Shown: positions 22,969 to 31,921, counted from the stretch's first letter. The stretch is DNA of 32,052 bases from Streptomyces sp. (GCA_013362785.1 JABFVM010000408.1:1-32052), one strand, 5' to 3'. The notes: generated by a model not told the origin, from the letters alone. Numbers and translations are program-made.

Positions 22969-23017
22969 ACCGATGCACGATGGAGGCGCAGTCCGGACTC
23001 GACGAGGAGGCACCGCG

Positions 23018-25456
23018 ATGGCGGGAACCCGTACCCAGGCCGACGCAGCGCGTGAGGCGGTGGTCGAGGCGGCGCTCGGCCGGCTCGGGCTCGACGCGAA
23101 GGCGCGGTTGCTCGCCGGGCAGGACGCGTGGACGCTGCCCGCGCTTCCCGAGATCGGGCTGCAGTCCCTTGTCATGTCCGACGGCCCGATCGGTGTCCGG
23201 GGCGTGCGCTGGACCGCCGACGACCCGTCCGTCGCGCTGCCCTCGCCCACCGCCCTCGCCGCCGCCTGGGACCCCGCACTCGCCCGCCGCGCCGGCGCCC
23301 TCCTCGCCCAGGAGGCCCGCCGCAAGGGCGTCCATGTGCTCCTCGCCCCGACCGTCAACCTCCACCGCTCCCCGCTCGGCGGGCGCCACTTCGAGGCGTA
23401 CAGCGAGGACCCGTTCCTGACGGGGACGGTCGGCGCCGGATATGTCGCCGGCGTGCAGTCCGGCGGCATCGGCACCACCGTCAAGCACTTCGTCGCCAAC
23501 GACGCCGAGACCGACCGCTTCACCGTCGACAACGTCGTCCCCGAACGCGCCCTGCGGGAGCTGTACCTGGCGCCCTTCGAGATCATCGTCGAGAACGCCC
23601 GCCCCTGGGGCATCATGACCGCCTACAACACGGTCAACGGCACGACGATGACCGAGCACCACCACCTCGTGAACGAGGTCCTGCGCGGCGAATGGGGCTT
23701 CGACGGGTACAACGTCTCCGACTGGATGGCCGCCCGGTCCACGGTCGATGCCCTTGAGGGCGGCCTCGACGTCGCCATGCCGGGGCCGCAGACCGTCTAC
23801 GGCGACGCCCTCGCCCAGGCCGTACGGGACGGCAAGGTGGCCGAGGCCAAGGTCGACGACGCCGTGCGCAACGTCCTGCGGCTCGCCGCCCGCGTCGGCA
23901 TCCTGGACGGCGCAGAGCCGGCCGTCACCGAGTACCCCGAGACCGTCGACGGCCCGGAGCTGGCCCGCGAGATCGCCCGCCGCTCCTTCGTCCTGGTCCG
24001 CAACCAGAACGCCGCCCTCCCGCTACGGCCCCACGGCACCGTCGCGCTCATCGGCGCCGCCGCCCGCGACGCCCGCGTCCTCGGCGGCGGCTCCGCCACC
24101 GTCTTCCCCGCCTCCGTCGTCTCCCCGCTCGACGGCCTCACCGCCGCCCTCCCCGCCGGCACCCTCACCTACGCCGTCGGCGCCGACCCCAACACCGAAC
24201 TCGGCATCGCCGACAAGGGCTTCGAACTGCGCGCCGTGTGCCGGGACCGCGCGGGGAACATCCTCGGCAGCGGCTCCGCCCTCAACGGCCACATCCAGTG
24301 GATGGGCCCGGACCTCCCCGACGGCGTCACCCACGACGCGCTGCACACCGTCGAACTGACCGGCACCTTCACCCCGCGCGACACCGGCCCGCACACCTTC
24401 GGCATCAAGGGCATCGGCGCCTTCACGCTCACCGTCGACGGCACGACGTACTACGACGACGTCCAGCGCCCCGCCAAGGACGACCCGTTCATCACCTTCT
24501 TCGGCGCCCCCGTCCCCCACGCCCACCCCGAACTCACCGCAGGCCGGCCCGTCGAGGTCTCCCTCACCCATGTCGTCGAGTTCCCCGAGAACATCCCGAT
24601 GAAGGTCGTCAGCTTCTCGCTCTGCCACCAGGAGCCGCGGCGCGACCCCGACGAACTGATCGCCGAGGCCGTCGAGGCCGCCCGGAACGCCGACACTGCC
24701 GTCGTCGTGGTCGCCACCACCGAGCGCGTCGAGTCCGAGGGCTTCGACCGCACCGACCTGACCCTCCCCGGCCGCCAGGACGACCTGGTCCGCGCCGTCG
24801 CCGCCGCCAACCCCCACACCGTCGTGGTCGTCAACTCAGGCTCCCCGGTCGAACTGCCGTGGCGCGAGGACGTCGCCGCCGTGCTGCTCAGCTGGTTCCC
24901 GGGACAGGAGGGCGGCGCGGCCCTGGCCGACGTCCTCACCGGCACCCACGAGCCGGGCGGGCGTCTGCCCACCACCTGGGGCTCGCTGGCCGAGGCCCCG
25001 GTCACCGAGGTCGTCCCCGCGGATGGCCGACTCCGCTACACCGAGGGCGTCTTCATCGGCTACCGCGCCTGGGAGCGGGCGGGCCGGGTCCCGTCGTACC
25101 CCTTCGGACACGGCCTCGGCTACACCGACTGGACGTACGAGTCCGCCGAGGTCCGGGGCACGGCGGTGACGGTCCGGCTCCGCAACTCCGGTGAGCGTGC
25201 GGGGCGCGAGGTCGTGCAGGTCTATCTGGCGCCGGGCGAGCCGGACACCGACCGCCCGGCGCGGTGGCTGGCCGGGTTCGCCGGTGTTCAGGCGGGCCCG
25301 GGGGAGAGCGTCGAGGCGGTGGTCGAGCTTCCGCGCCGCGCCTTCGAGATGTGGGACGAGGAGACCGGTTCATGGATCTTTGTGAAGGGTTCGTACGAGA
25401 TCCAGGTGGGACGCTCGATCGCCGACCGTCGGGTGACGGCGACGATTAACGTCTGA
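23018..25456 (+). CDS. Glycoside hydrolase family 3 beta-glucosidase with PA14 domain
   Basis: An 812-residue intracellular GH3 enzyme; no signal peptide is present. The N-terminal barrel domain (~25-300) has the KHF substrate motif (156-158) and the nucleophile Asp235 in GYNVSDWM. The second domain (from ~320) is interrupted by a PA14-type insertion at about 400-540 and carries the probable acid/base Glu574 in VESEGFDR. A fibronectin III-like domain ends the protein. This layout matches KmBglI-type beta-glucosidases, which release glucose from beta-glucosides and oligosaccharides. The ATG at 23018 has GAGGAGG seven bases upstream; an upstream ATG at 22973 would overlap the operator region. 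Expression is probably governed by the divergent TetR. The aldose epimerase lies behind it on the opposite strand. Confidence 0.93.
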   Translation: MAGTRTQADAAREAVVEAALGRLGLDAKARLLAGQDAWTLPALPEIGLQSLVMSDGPIGVRGVRWTADDPSVALPSPTALAAAWDPALARRAGALLAQEARRKGVHVLLAPTVNLHRSPLGGRHFEAYSEDPFLTGTVGAGYVAGVQSGGIGTTVKHFVANDAETDRFTVDNVVPERALRELYLAPFEIIVENARPWGIMTAYNTVNGTTMTEHHHLVNEVLRGEWGFDGYNVSDWMAARSTVDALEGGLDVAMPGPQTVYGDALAQAVRDGKVAEAKVDDAVRNVLRLAARVGILDGAEPAVTEYPETVDGPELAREIARRSFVLVRNQNAALPLRPHGTVALIGAAARDARVLGGGSATVFPASVVSPLDGLTAALPAGTLTYAVGADPNTELGIADKGFELRAVCRDRAGNILGSGSALNGHIQWMGPDLPDGVTHDALHTVELTGTFTPRDTGPHTFGIKGIGAFTLTVDGTTYYDDVQRPAKDDPFITFFGAPVPHAHPELTAGRPVEVSLTHVVEFPENIPMKVVSFSLCHQEPRRDPDELIAEAVEAARNADTAVVVVATTERVESEGFDRTDLTLPGRQDDLVRAVAAANPHTVVVVNSGSPVELPWREDVAAVLLSWFPGQEGGAALADVLTGTHEPGGRLPTTWGSLAEAPVTEVVPADGRLRYTEGVFIGYRAWERAGRVPSYPFGHGLGYTDWTYESAEVRGTAVTVRLRNSGERAGREVVQVYLAPGEPDTDRPARWLAGFAGVQAGPGESVEAVVELPRRAFEMWDEETGSWIFVKGSYEIQVGRSIADRRVTATINV

Positions 25457-25482
25457 GCCGGGAGAAGTACCCCAGGAACAGT

Positions 25483-25512
25483 CCCGGTCCGGGTCCTGAC
25501 GCCCGGACCGGG
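25483..25512. terminator. Bidirectional stem-loop terminator after the GH3 gene
   Basis: CCCGGTCCGGG (25483-25493), loop TCCTGACG, CCCGGACCGGG (25502-25512): an 11-bp GC stem in the 80-base gap between the convergent beta-glucosidase and aldose-epimerase genes. Confidence 0.8.
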
Positions 25513-25536
25513 GCTTGGGCCACTTGAGCCGGTGAC

Positions 25537-26514
25537 CTACCGGACGCCGAAGCCGTACACCGTCTCCGAGCGGAACACCTCGCCCGGCCGCAGCACCGTG
25601 CTCGGGAAGTCCGGCCGGTTCGGGGAGTCGGGGAAGTGCTGGGTCTCCAGCGCGATGCCGTCGCCGGGGGCGAAGGGCTCGCTCAGATGGTCCGCGGTGT
25701 AGAGCTGGATGCCCGGCTCGGTGGTCGCGATCGTCAGCGCCCGCCCGCTCGACGGGTCGTACAGCTCGGCGACCTGCTCCGGACTCCCCGTCACCCCCTT
25801 GTCCAGCACGAAGTTGTGGTCGTACCCGGCGCCGACCTTCCGTGCCTGACGGAAGTCGAAGCGGGTGCCCGCGACCTCGTCCGGGGAGCCGGTCGGAATG
25901 AGGTCCGCGTCGACCGGCGTGAACCGGGAGGCGGCCAGCCGCAGTTCATGGCCGCCCGCGTTGCCCGACCGCGCTCCGCCGAGGTTGAAGTAGCTGTGGT
26001 TGGTCGGATTCACCACGGTCGGCGCGTCCGTCACCGCCTCGTACGCGATCCGCAGCGACCCGTCGGACGCCAGGCTGTACGTCGCCGAGAACTCAAGGCG
26101 CCCCGGGAACCCCTCCTCGCCGTGCGGGCTGACCCGGCCGAGCCGCACCCCGTGCTCGACCGGCGTCGCCTCCCACACCCGCTTGTCGAAGCCGTGCACA
26201 CCGCCGTGCAGGGAGTTGGGCGCGTTGTTGGGTTCGAGCGCGTACGTCAGGCCGTCCAGCGGGAAGCGGCCGCCCGCGATCCGGTTGGCGTACCGGCCGA
26301 TGAGGGCGCCCAGATAGGGCCCCGGGTGGGACAGATAGCCGTCCAGGTCGGCGAACCCGAGCACCACGTCGGCCGCGCGCCCGTCCCGGTCCGGCACCTC
26401 CAGCGACTGCACGATCCCGCCGTACGACAGCACCCGTACCCGTACGCCCGCGCGCTCCAGGGTCCAGCGGTGGACCTCCGTGCCGTCGGAAAGTGTGCCG
26501 AAGTGTTCGCTCAT
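25537..26514 (-). CDS. galM: Aldose 1-epimerase (mutarotase)
   Basis: A 325-residue GalM-type enzyme. The family motifs are in order: GRYANR (73-78), NSLHGG with His103, NPTNHSYFNL with the catalytic His173, and the catalytic Glu290 in ALETQHFP. It interconverts the alpha and beta forms of aldoses such as glucose and galactose in the cytosol. Next to a cytosolic beta-glucosidase it would turn released beta-glucose into the alpha form. No signal peptide is visible. Its start lies ten bases behind the stop of the SGNH-hydrolase gene on the same strand, so it may be translated from the same message. Confidence 0.92.
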   Translation of the reverse strand: MSEHFGTLSDGTEVHRWTLERAGVRVRVLSYGGIVQSLEVPDRDGRAADVVLGFADLDGYLSHPGPYLGALIGRYANRIAGGRFPLDGLTYALEPNNAPNSLHGGVHGFDKRVWEATPVEHGVRLGRVSPHGEEGFPGRLEFSATYSLASDGSLRIAYEAVTDAPTVVNPTNHSYFNLGGARSGNAGGHELRLAASRFTPVDADLIPTGSPDEVAGTRFDFRQARKVGAGYDHNFVLDKGVTGSPEQVAELYDPSSGRALTIATTEPGIQLYTADHLSEPFAPGDGIALETQHFPDSPNRPDFPSTVLRPGEVFRSETVYGFGVR

Positions 26515-26524
26515 GAGCGAAACC

Positions 26525-27448
26525 CTAGTTCGTGACGGTCCGGTAGGCGATCTCGGCCAGCCTCGCCTGACCGTTCACACTCGGGTGGAACCAGTCCCAC
26601 TGGCTGAGCTGCGCGGCGCCGAACCGGAAGTCGTACACCGCCCCGTCGTCGAACCGGCACCGCCGGTCCTTCGCACACACCTGCTCCAGCACCTCGTTGT
26701 ACGCCTCGACCCGCTCCTGCACCGTCGCACGCCGCTCATTGGCCGCCGTGGTCAGCGCGTCGGGGTCGCTCAGCATCGACGGGCAGATGCCGAGCTTCCA
26801 CACCTGCTTGCCCATCGCACTGGTACGGCCCTGCTCCCACAGCCGCTTCAGGTTCGGCACGCTCGCGACATACACCTGGGCCTTCGGCAGCGCGTCCCGC
26901 AGGGTGCTCATCGCGTCCTCGAACTGTGTCCGGAAATCGGCCACCGAGGTCATCGCGTCGGTCGTGTCCCGGCAGGCGTCGTTGGCCCCCGCCATCACCG
27001 TCACCAGCTCCGGCCTGCGCAGCGCCGCCTGCGCCACCTGCCCGGGCACATCCGCCATCCGGGCCCCGGTCACCGCGTAGTTCCAACTCCGCTCGGCCGC
27101 CTTCGCCTTCCCCAGCAGACGTACGGCCAGACTGTCGACCTCGGCACGGCCGCCGGTCGCCCACGACACCTCGGGGCAGTCCGACAGGACCGCACAGGCG
27201 TCGAAGCCGGTCGTGATGGAGTCGCCCACCGCCGCGATCGAGGCGGGGCTGCGGTCCCAGGCGGGCGTCGGCTTCGGCGACGGCCGCGCGCTCTGCGCCT
27301 TCGTACCGGACGGGCCCGCGGAGTCACCGCCGACGGCATCACAGCCGGCGACACCGAGAACGGCCGCGGTCACCGCGGCCAGGACAGCGCGCGAAAGGTC
27401 CCGTCGCTTGCGCATGCCCTGGTCCATCCCCTCGCTCGACCCCGTCAT
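26525..27448 (-). CDS. SGNH/GDSL hydrolase lipoprotein
   Basis: A 307-residue protein with a basic N-terminus, a hydrophobic segment and the lipobox LGVAGC, with Cys36 as the lipid-bearing residue. A Pro/Ser/Lys linker (about 40-65) precedes the catalytic domain. The SGNH blocks are clear: GDSI with nucleophile Ser77, an intermediate Gly block, GAND, and DWFH with His288. It would be tethered outside the membrane and cleave ester or acyl groups; the substrate is unknown. The ATG at 27448 is preferred (GGTTGGA five bases upstream), though ATG codons at 27427 and 27415 give shorter signal peptides and one at 27505 a longer N-terminus. It is divergent from the DUF3145 gene. Confidence 0.88.
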   Translation of the reverse strand: MTGSSEGMDQGMRKRRDLSRAVLAAVTAAVLGVAGCDAVGGDSAGPSGTKAQSARPSPKPTPAWDRSPASIAAVGDSITTGFDACAVLSDCPEVSWATGGRAEVDSLAVRLLGKAKAAERSWNYAVTGARMADVPGQVAQAALRRPELVTVMAGANDACRDTTDAMTSVADFRTQFEDAMSTLRDALPKAQVYVASVPNLKRLWEQGRTSAMGKQVWKLGICPSMLSDPDALTTAANERRATVQERVEAYNEVLEQVCAKDRRCRFDDGAVYDFRFGAAQLSQWDWFHPSVNGQARLAEIAYRTVTN

Positions 27449-27671
27449 GGTGTCCAACCAATAACAACGCACAAGGGTTCCCACCCCGCTCATGCAACGG
27501 CTCACACCCGTACAAGCGTCCTGCCGGGTGAATGGCGGGCGTTTGGCGGCATCAGGACGGACGGTACGTCACACTCCTTGCGCCGCCGCACGGTAGCCTC
27601 GCCATCAACGTGGCTGCCCGGCCACGATCGTCCGCCAGTTCGCAAGATGTCCGCTCTGCCCGGAGGTACCG
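27449..27671. other. 223-base divergent intergenic region
   Basis: This is the longest gene-free stretch in the window. It must hold the promoters of the SGNH lipoprotein (minus) and DUF3145 (plus) genes. A TAGCCT at 27594-27599 could be a -10 box for DUF3145, but no matching -35 is evident. No repeat or structured RNA was seen. Confidence 0.4.
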
Positions 27672-28166
27672 GTGACGACACGTGGGGTTCTGTACGTGCA
27701 CTCCGCGCCCCGCGCGCTGTGCCCGCACGTCGAGTGGGCCGTGGCCGGCGTGCTCGGCACGCGCGTCAACCTCGACTGGATCCGGCAGCCCGCCGCCCCC
27801 GGCACCTGGCGCTCGGAGTTCTCCTGGCAGGGGGAGGCGGGCACCGCCTCCAAGCTGGCCTCCGCCCTGCGCGGCTGGCACCTGCTGCGCTTCGAGGTCA
27901 CGGCCGAGCCCTGCCCCACCGCCGAGGGCGAGCGCTACAGCTGCACCCCCGACCTGGGAATCTTCCACGCGGTGACGGGAATCCACGGCGACATCCTGAT
28001 CCCCGAGGACCGGCTGCGCGCCGCCCTGGCCCGCTCCCAGCAGGGCGAGACGGACCTGGAGGCGGAGATCGCCAAGCTCCTGGGCAAGCCGTGGGACGAC
28101 GAGTTGGAGCCGTTCAGATACGCGGGCGAGGGCGCGCCGGTGCGCTGGCTGCACCAGGTGGTCTGA
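27672..28166 (+). CDS. DUF3145 family protein
   Basis: A 164-residue soluble protein of the DUF3145 family, found across actinobacteria and often next to the fatty acid synthase genes, as here. It starts VTTRGVLYVHSAPRALCPHV, carries a Trp-rich early region and ends in a helical EIAKLLGKPWDDELEPFRYA segment. No catalytic motif is apparent and the function is not known. The GTG at 27672 is supported by GGAGG six bases upstream. It is convergent with fabF and separated from it by a strong terminator. Confidence 0.9.
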   Translation: MTTRGVLYVHSAPRALCPHVEWAVAGVLGTRVNLDWIRQPAAPGTWRSEFSWQGEAGTASKLASALRGWHLLRFEVTAEPCPTAEGERYSCTPDLGIFHAVTGIHGDILIPEDRLRAALARSQQGETDLEAEIAKLLGKPWDDELEPFRYAGEGAPVRWLHQVV

Positions 28167-28175
28167 GACCTGGGC

Positions 28176-28215
28176 AAGTGAAGGGCCCCACCTCGAAAGG
28201 TGGGGCCCTTCACTT
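28176..28215. terminator. Strong bidirectional terminator between DUF3145 and fabF
   Basis: AAGTGAAGGGCCCCACCT (28176-28193), a 4-base loop CGAA (TTCG when read from the fabF side), and the perfect 18-bp complement (28198-28215). It ends the fab operon on the minus strand and the DUF3145 message on the plus strand. Confidence 0.93.
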
Positions 28216-28230
28216 ACGTATGGTCGCTGC

Positions 28231-29502
28231 TCAGACCGACCGGAACGCCAGCACCACGTTGTGCCCGCCGAAGCCGAACGAGTCGTTCAGCGCGGCGATA
28301 CGGCCCTCGACGGGCAGCTTGCGCGCCTCACCGCGGACGACGTCGGCGTTCGCCTCGGCCTCCGGGTCGAGGTTCTCGACGTTGATGGTCGGCGGAGCCA
28401 CCCGGTGGTACAGCGCGAGCACCGTCGCCACGGTCTCCACACCACCGGCACCACCGAGCAGATGCCCGGTCATCGACTTCGTCGCCGACACCGCCATGTG
28501 GTCGGCGTCGTCGCCGAACACCTTGCGCAGCGCCTTGAGTTCCGCGATGTCACCGGCCGGCGTGGACGTGGCGTGCGCGTTGACGTGCACGATCTCCGCC
28601 GGGTCCAGGTCGTTGCGGTCCAGCAGGTTCTGCAGGGCCTGCGAGATGCCCCGGCCTTCCGGCTCCGGCTGCACGATGTCGTGGGCGTCGGCGGAGATGC
28701 CCTGCCCGACGGCCTCGGCGTACACCCGCGCACCGCGCCTGGCGGCGTGCTCGGCGGACTCCAGGACGACGACACCCGCGCCCTCGCCGAGGACGAAACC
28801 GTCCCGGGCGACGTCGTAGGGACGCGACGCGCCCTGCGGGTCCTCGTTGTTCTTGGACATCGCCATCATGTTGCCGAACGCGGCGATCGGCAGCGGATGG
28901 ATCGCCGCCTCCGTGCCACCGGCGACCACGATGTCGGCACGGCCGGTACGGATCATCTCGATGGCGTAGCCGATGGCCTCGGCACCCGACGCGCACGCGG
29001 ACACCGGCGTGTGCACGCCCGCACGGGCGCCCACGGCCAGACCCACGTTCGCGGAGGGGCTGTTCGGCATCAGCATGGGGACGGTGTGCGGGGAGACGCG
29101 GCGGACGCCCTTCTCCTTCAGCACGTCGTACTGGTCGAGCAGCGTCGTCACGCCACCGATGCCGGAGGCGATGACCGCACCGAGGCGGTCCGGGTCGACG
29201 CTGGTGTCCTCGCCGGCCTTCGCCTCGAACCCGGCGTCCTTCCAGGCCTCCTGGGCGGCGATCAGCGCGAACTGCGCCGAGCGGTCCAGTCGGCGGGCCT
29301 GCGGCCGCGGGATGACCTCGGTCGGCTCCACGGCGACCGGCGCGGCGATACGGACCGCCTGCTCGGCGGCCCACTCCTGCTCCAGGGGCTTGACGCCGGA
29401 CTTGCCGGCGATCAGGCCCTCCCAGGTAGAGGCTGCGTCGCCACCCAGCGGTGTGGTTGCGCCGATACCGGTGACGACCACGGTGCGATTGGTCGGGCTC
29501 AC
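28231..29502 (-). CDS. fabF: Beta-ketoacyl-ACP synthase II
   Basis: A 423-residue condensing enzyme of type II fatty acid synthesis. The Cys-His-His triad is intact: Cys170 in SACASG, His310 in VNAHATSTPAGD and His347 in MTGHLLGGAGG, with Lys342 nearby. It condenses malonyl-AcpP with the growing acyl-AcpP chain in the cytosol. GTG at 29502, giving VSPTNRTVVVTG, is chosen because GGAGAAAG lies upstream and homologues begin this way; a further ATG at 29544 is in frame. It is the last gene of the operon, 85 bases after acpP, and is followed by a strong terminator. Confidence 0.96.
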   Translation of the reverse strand: MSPTNRTVVVTGIGATTPLGGDAASTWEGLIAGKSGVKPLEQEWAAEQAVRIAAPVAVEPTEVIPRPQARRLDRSAQFALIAAQEAWKDAGFEAKAGEDTSVDPDRLGAVIASGIGGVTTLLDQYDVLKEKGVRRVSPHTVPMLMPNSPSANVGLAVGARAGVHTPVSACASGAEAIGYAIEMIRTGRADIVVAGGTEAAIHPLPIAAFGNMMAMSKNNEDPQGASRPYDVARDGFVLGEGAGVVVLESAEHAARRGARVYAEAVGQGISADAHDIVQPEPEGRGISQALQNLLDRNDLDPAEIVHVNAHATSTPAGDIAELKALRKVFGDDADHMAVSATKSMTGHLLGGAGGVETVATVLALYHRVAPPTINVENLDPEAEANADVVRGEARKLPVEGRIAALNDSFGFGGHNVVLAFRSV

Positions 29503-29538
29503 GGGAATTCTTTCTCCAACGGAATGGGGATTCAGCGG

Positions 29539-29556
29539 CGCCACCGCCGGGTGGCG
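29539..29556 (-). promoter_or_regulatory. Hairpin between acpP and fabF
   Basis: CGCCACC-GCCG-GGTGGCG, a perfect 7-bp stem in the 85-base acpP-fabF gap. A smaller hairpin CTGATC-GGTG-GATCAG (29576-29591) overlaps the acpP stop. They may slow decay or partly stop transcription, giving more acpP than fabF message. This is inference. Confidence 0.4.
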
Positions 29557-29587
29557 GGGCAGTCAGCCCTGGGGCCTGATCGGTGGA

Positions 29588-29836
29588 TCAGCCCTGGTGC
29601 TTGAGGATGTAGTCGGTCGCGTCGCCGACCGTCTTGAGGTTCTTGACGTCCTCGTCCGGGATCTTGACGTCGAAGCGCTCTTCGGCGGCGACGACGACCT
29701 CGACCATGGACAGCGAGTCGACGTCCAGGTCGTCGGTGAAGGACTTGTCCAGCTGGACGTCCTCAACCGGGATGCCGGCGATCTCGTTCACGATGTCGGC
29801 GAGACCGGCGACGATCTCTTCCTGAGTGGCGGCCAT
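29588..29836 (-). CDS. acpP: Acyl carrier protein
   Basis: An 82-residue acidic four-helix protein with the phosphopantetheine attachment site Ser41 in DVDSLSMVE. After holo-ACP synthase adds the prosthetic group, it carries malonyl and acyl chains to FabH, FabF and the reductases. Length, charge and motif are typical of the primary-metabolism ACP. AAGGAG lies about nine bases before the ATG. It sits between fabH (102 bases upstream) and fabF (85 bases downstream), the two longest gaps of the operon; both contain hairpins, which may set its expression apart from its neighbours. Confidence 0.97.
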   Translation of the reverse strand: MAATQEEIVAGLADIVNEIAGIPVEDVQLDKSFTDDLDVDSLSMVEVVVAAEERFDVKIPDEDVKNLKTVGDATDYILKHQG

Positions 29837-29906
29837 CTTGGCGCTCCTTCGTAGATATCTCAGAGGGTTTGGCGTCCGCCGCGTGAGCGGCAGGTGGTGC
29901 GTTTCC

Positions 29907-29932
29907 CGTGCCGGCTCACATGATCCGGCACG
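29907..29932 (-). promoter_or_regulatory. Hairpin between fabH and acpP
   Basis: CGTGCCGG (29907-29914), a 10-base loop, CCGGCACG (29925-29932), just past the fabH stop. It may be a weak terminator, a processing site or a 3' stabilising element ahead of acpP. A second, 5-bp stem GCCGC-GTGA-GCGGC lies at 29878-29891. Confidence 0.45.
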
Positions 29933-29938
29933 GAGTGC

Positions 29939-30970
29939 CTAGGGGAGAGTAACGACCGTCGCGGCGTATACGAGACCCGCCCCGAATCCGATGACGAGCG
30001 CGGTGTCGCCGCTCTTCGCCTCGCCGGTCGCCAGGAGCCGCTCCATCGCGAGCGGGATCGAGGCGGCCGAGGTGTTGCCGGTGGTGCGCACGTCACGGGC
30101 GACCGTGACGTGCTCCGGCAGCTTGAGTGTCTTCACCATCGAGTCGATGATCCGCTCGTTGGCCTGGTGCGGGATGAAGACGTCCAGGTCGTCCGAGGTG
30201 ATCCCGGCCGCGTCCAGCGCCTGCTGGGCGACCTTCGCCATCTCGAACACGGCCCAGCGGAACACCGCCTGGCCCTCCTGCGTGATCGCAGGGAACTTGA
30301 CATTGCCCTCGCTGTCGAGCGGGAGCTTCTCGACGTCGCCGATGCGGTACTCGTTCCACGGCACGGTCTGCTTGATCGTCTCGGACTTGTCGCCCTCGGA
30401 GCCCCACACGGTCGGGCCGATGTGCGGCTCCTGCGAGGGGCCGACCACGACCGCGCCCGCGCCGTCGCCGAACAGGAAGGCGGTTGCCCGGTCCTCCAGG
30501 TCGGTGAGGTCGCTCAGCCGCTCCACGCCGATGACGAGGACGTACTCGGCGGAACCCTCGACGATCATGCCCTTGGCGAGCGTCAGACCGTAGCCGAAGC
30601 CCGCGCAGCCGGCCGAGATGTCGAAGGCGGCGGCCTTGTTCGTGCCGAGCTTGTCGGCGATCTCGGTGGCGACGGCCGGGGTCTGCTTGAAGTGCGAGAC
30701 GGTCGAGACGATCACGCCGCCGATCTGCTCGGCGGAGATCCCGGCGTCGGCGATGGCCTTGCCGGACGCCTCGATCGACATCGCGGCGACGGTCTCCTCG
30801 TCGCTCGCCCAGTGCCGCGTCTCGATGCCGGAGCGCGAACGGATCCACTCGTCGGACGAGTCGATCTTCTCCAGGATCACCTCGTTGGGCACCACACGCG
30901 TGGGACGGTAACCGCCCACGCCGAGGATGCGCGCGTACGGGGCGCCCTTGCTGGGCTTCAGCTTCGCCAT
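29939..30970 (-). CDS. fabH: Beta-ketoacyl-ACP synthase III
   Basis: A 343-residue initiating condensing enzyme. The catalytic triad is complete: Cys122 in ISAGCAGF, His268 in IPHQANERI and Asn299 in TTGNTSAAS. It condenses a short acyl-CoA with malonyl-AcpP; in Streptomyces, branched starters such as isobutyryl- and methylbutyryl-CoA are used, which gives the typical iso/anteiso fatty acids. AAGGAG lies about eight bases before the ATG. Only 15 bases separate it from fabD, so the two are probably translated from one message. Confidence 0.97.
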   Translation of the reverse strand: MAKLKPSKGAPYARILGVGGYRPTRVVPNEVILEKIDSSDEWIRSRSGIETRHWASDEETVAAMSIEASGKAIADAGISAEQIGGVIVSTVSHFKQTPAVATEIADKLGTNKAAAFDISAGCAGFGYGLTLAKGMIVEGSAEYVLVIGVERLSDLTDLEDRATAFLFGDGAGAVVVGPSQEPHIGPTVWGSEGDKSETIKQTVPWNEYRIGDVEKLPLDSEGNVKFPAITQEGQAVFRWAVFEMAKVAQQALDAAGITSDDLDVFIPHQANERIIDSMVKTLKLPEHVTVARDVRTTGNTSAASIPLAMERLLATGEAKSGDTALVIGFGAGLVYAATVVTLP

Positions 30971-30985
30971 GCTCCGGGCTCCTTG

Positions 30986-31921
30986 TCAGGCGTGCTCTGC
31001 GATGAGCTCGCGAGCAGCGTCCAGGTCGTCGGGGGTCTTCAGCGCCAGGGTCTGCACACCCGGCAGCGCGCGCTTGGCCAGACCGGTCAGCGTGCCGCCC
31101 GGGCACACCTCGATCAGGGCCGTGACGCCGAGCTCCTTGAAGGTCTCCATGCACCGGTCCCAGCGGACCGGGTTGGCGACCTGCCCGACGAGACGCTGGA
31201 GCACCTCGGCACCGGTGGCGACCGCCCCGCCGTCCTTGTTGGAGACGTAGGTGAGCTTCGGGTCGGCGGGGGAGAGCCCCTCGGCGGCCTCGGCGAGCTT
31301 GTCGACCGCGGGGCCCATGTGATGCGTGTGGAAAGCGCCCGCGACCTTCAGCGGGACGACCTTGCGCACGCCCTCGGGCTTGTCCTCGTTCAGCGCGGCG
31401 AGCTGCTCCATGGTGCCCGCGGCCACGATCTGGCCGGCGCCGTTGATGTTCGCCGGGGTCAGGCCCAGCTTCTCCAGGTGCGCGACGCTCACCTCGGGGT
31501 CGCCGCCGAGCAGCGCCGACATGCCGGTCTCGGTGATCGCGGCGGCCTCGGCCATCGCCAGGCCACGGGCGCGCACCAGCCGGAGGACCTCCTCGTCCGG
31601 GAGCACCCCGGCGAGCGCGGCAGCGGTCAGCTCACCGACGCTGTGGCCGGCGATCGCGCCGATCTTCCGGGGCAGCTCGGCGGGGTCGTCGAAGAGCATG
31701 TACGCGGAGGCCAGACCGGCCGCCACCAGCAGCGGCTGGGCCACCGCGGTGTCGCGGATCTCCTCCGCGTCGCCCTCGGTGCCGTAGCGGACGAGGTCGA
31801 GCTGCACGGCGTCCGACCATGCCTCAAGGGCACCGCGGATACCGGGCAGGTCGAGCCAAGGGGTCAGGAAGCCGGGCGTCTGGGCGCCCTGGCCGGGAGC
31901 GACGAGTACGAGCACTCTCAC
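30986..31921 (-). CDS. fabD: Malonyl-CoA:ACP malonyltransferase
   Basis: A 311-residue acyltransferase, the first gene of the operon. It has the N-terminal VAPGQGAQTPG loop, the nucleophile Ser94 in GHSVGE, the malonate-binding Arg119 region (RARGLAM) and the catalytic His198 in AFHTHHM. It moves malonyl from CoA to AcpP. In Streptomyces the same enzyme can also serve type II polyketide synthases, an established property of the family. The start is GTG at 31921 with only a weak GAGAG-type site upstream; another GTG four codons away is unlikely because it would remove the first strand. Confidence 0.96.
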   Translation of the reverse strand: MRVLVLVAPGQGAQTPGFLTPWLDLPGIRGALEAWSDAVQLDLVRYGTEGDAEEIRDTAVAQPLLVAAGLASAYMLFDDPAELPRKIGAIAGHSVGELTAAALAGVLPDEEVLRLVRARGLAMAEAAAITETGMSALLGGDPEVSVAHLEKLGLTPANINGAGQIVAAGTMEQLAALNEDKPEGVRKVVPLKVAGAFHTHHMGPAVDKLAEAAEGLSPADPKLTYVSNKDGGAVATGAEVLQRLVGQVANPVRWDRCMETFKELGVTALIEVCPGGTLTGLAKRALPGVQTLALKTPDDLDAARELIAEHA

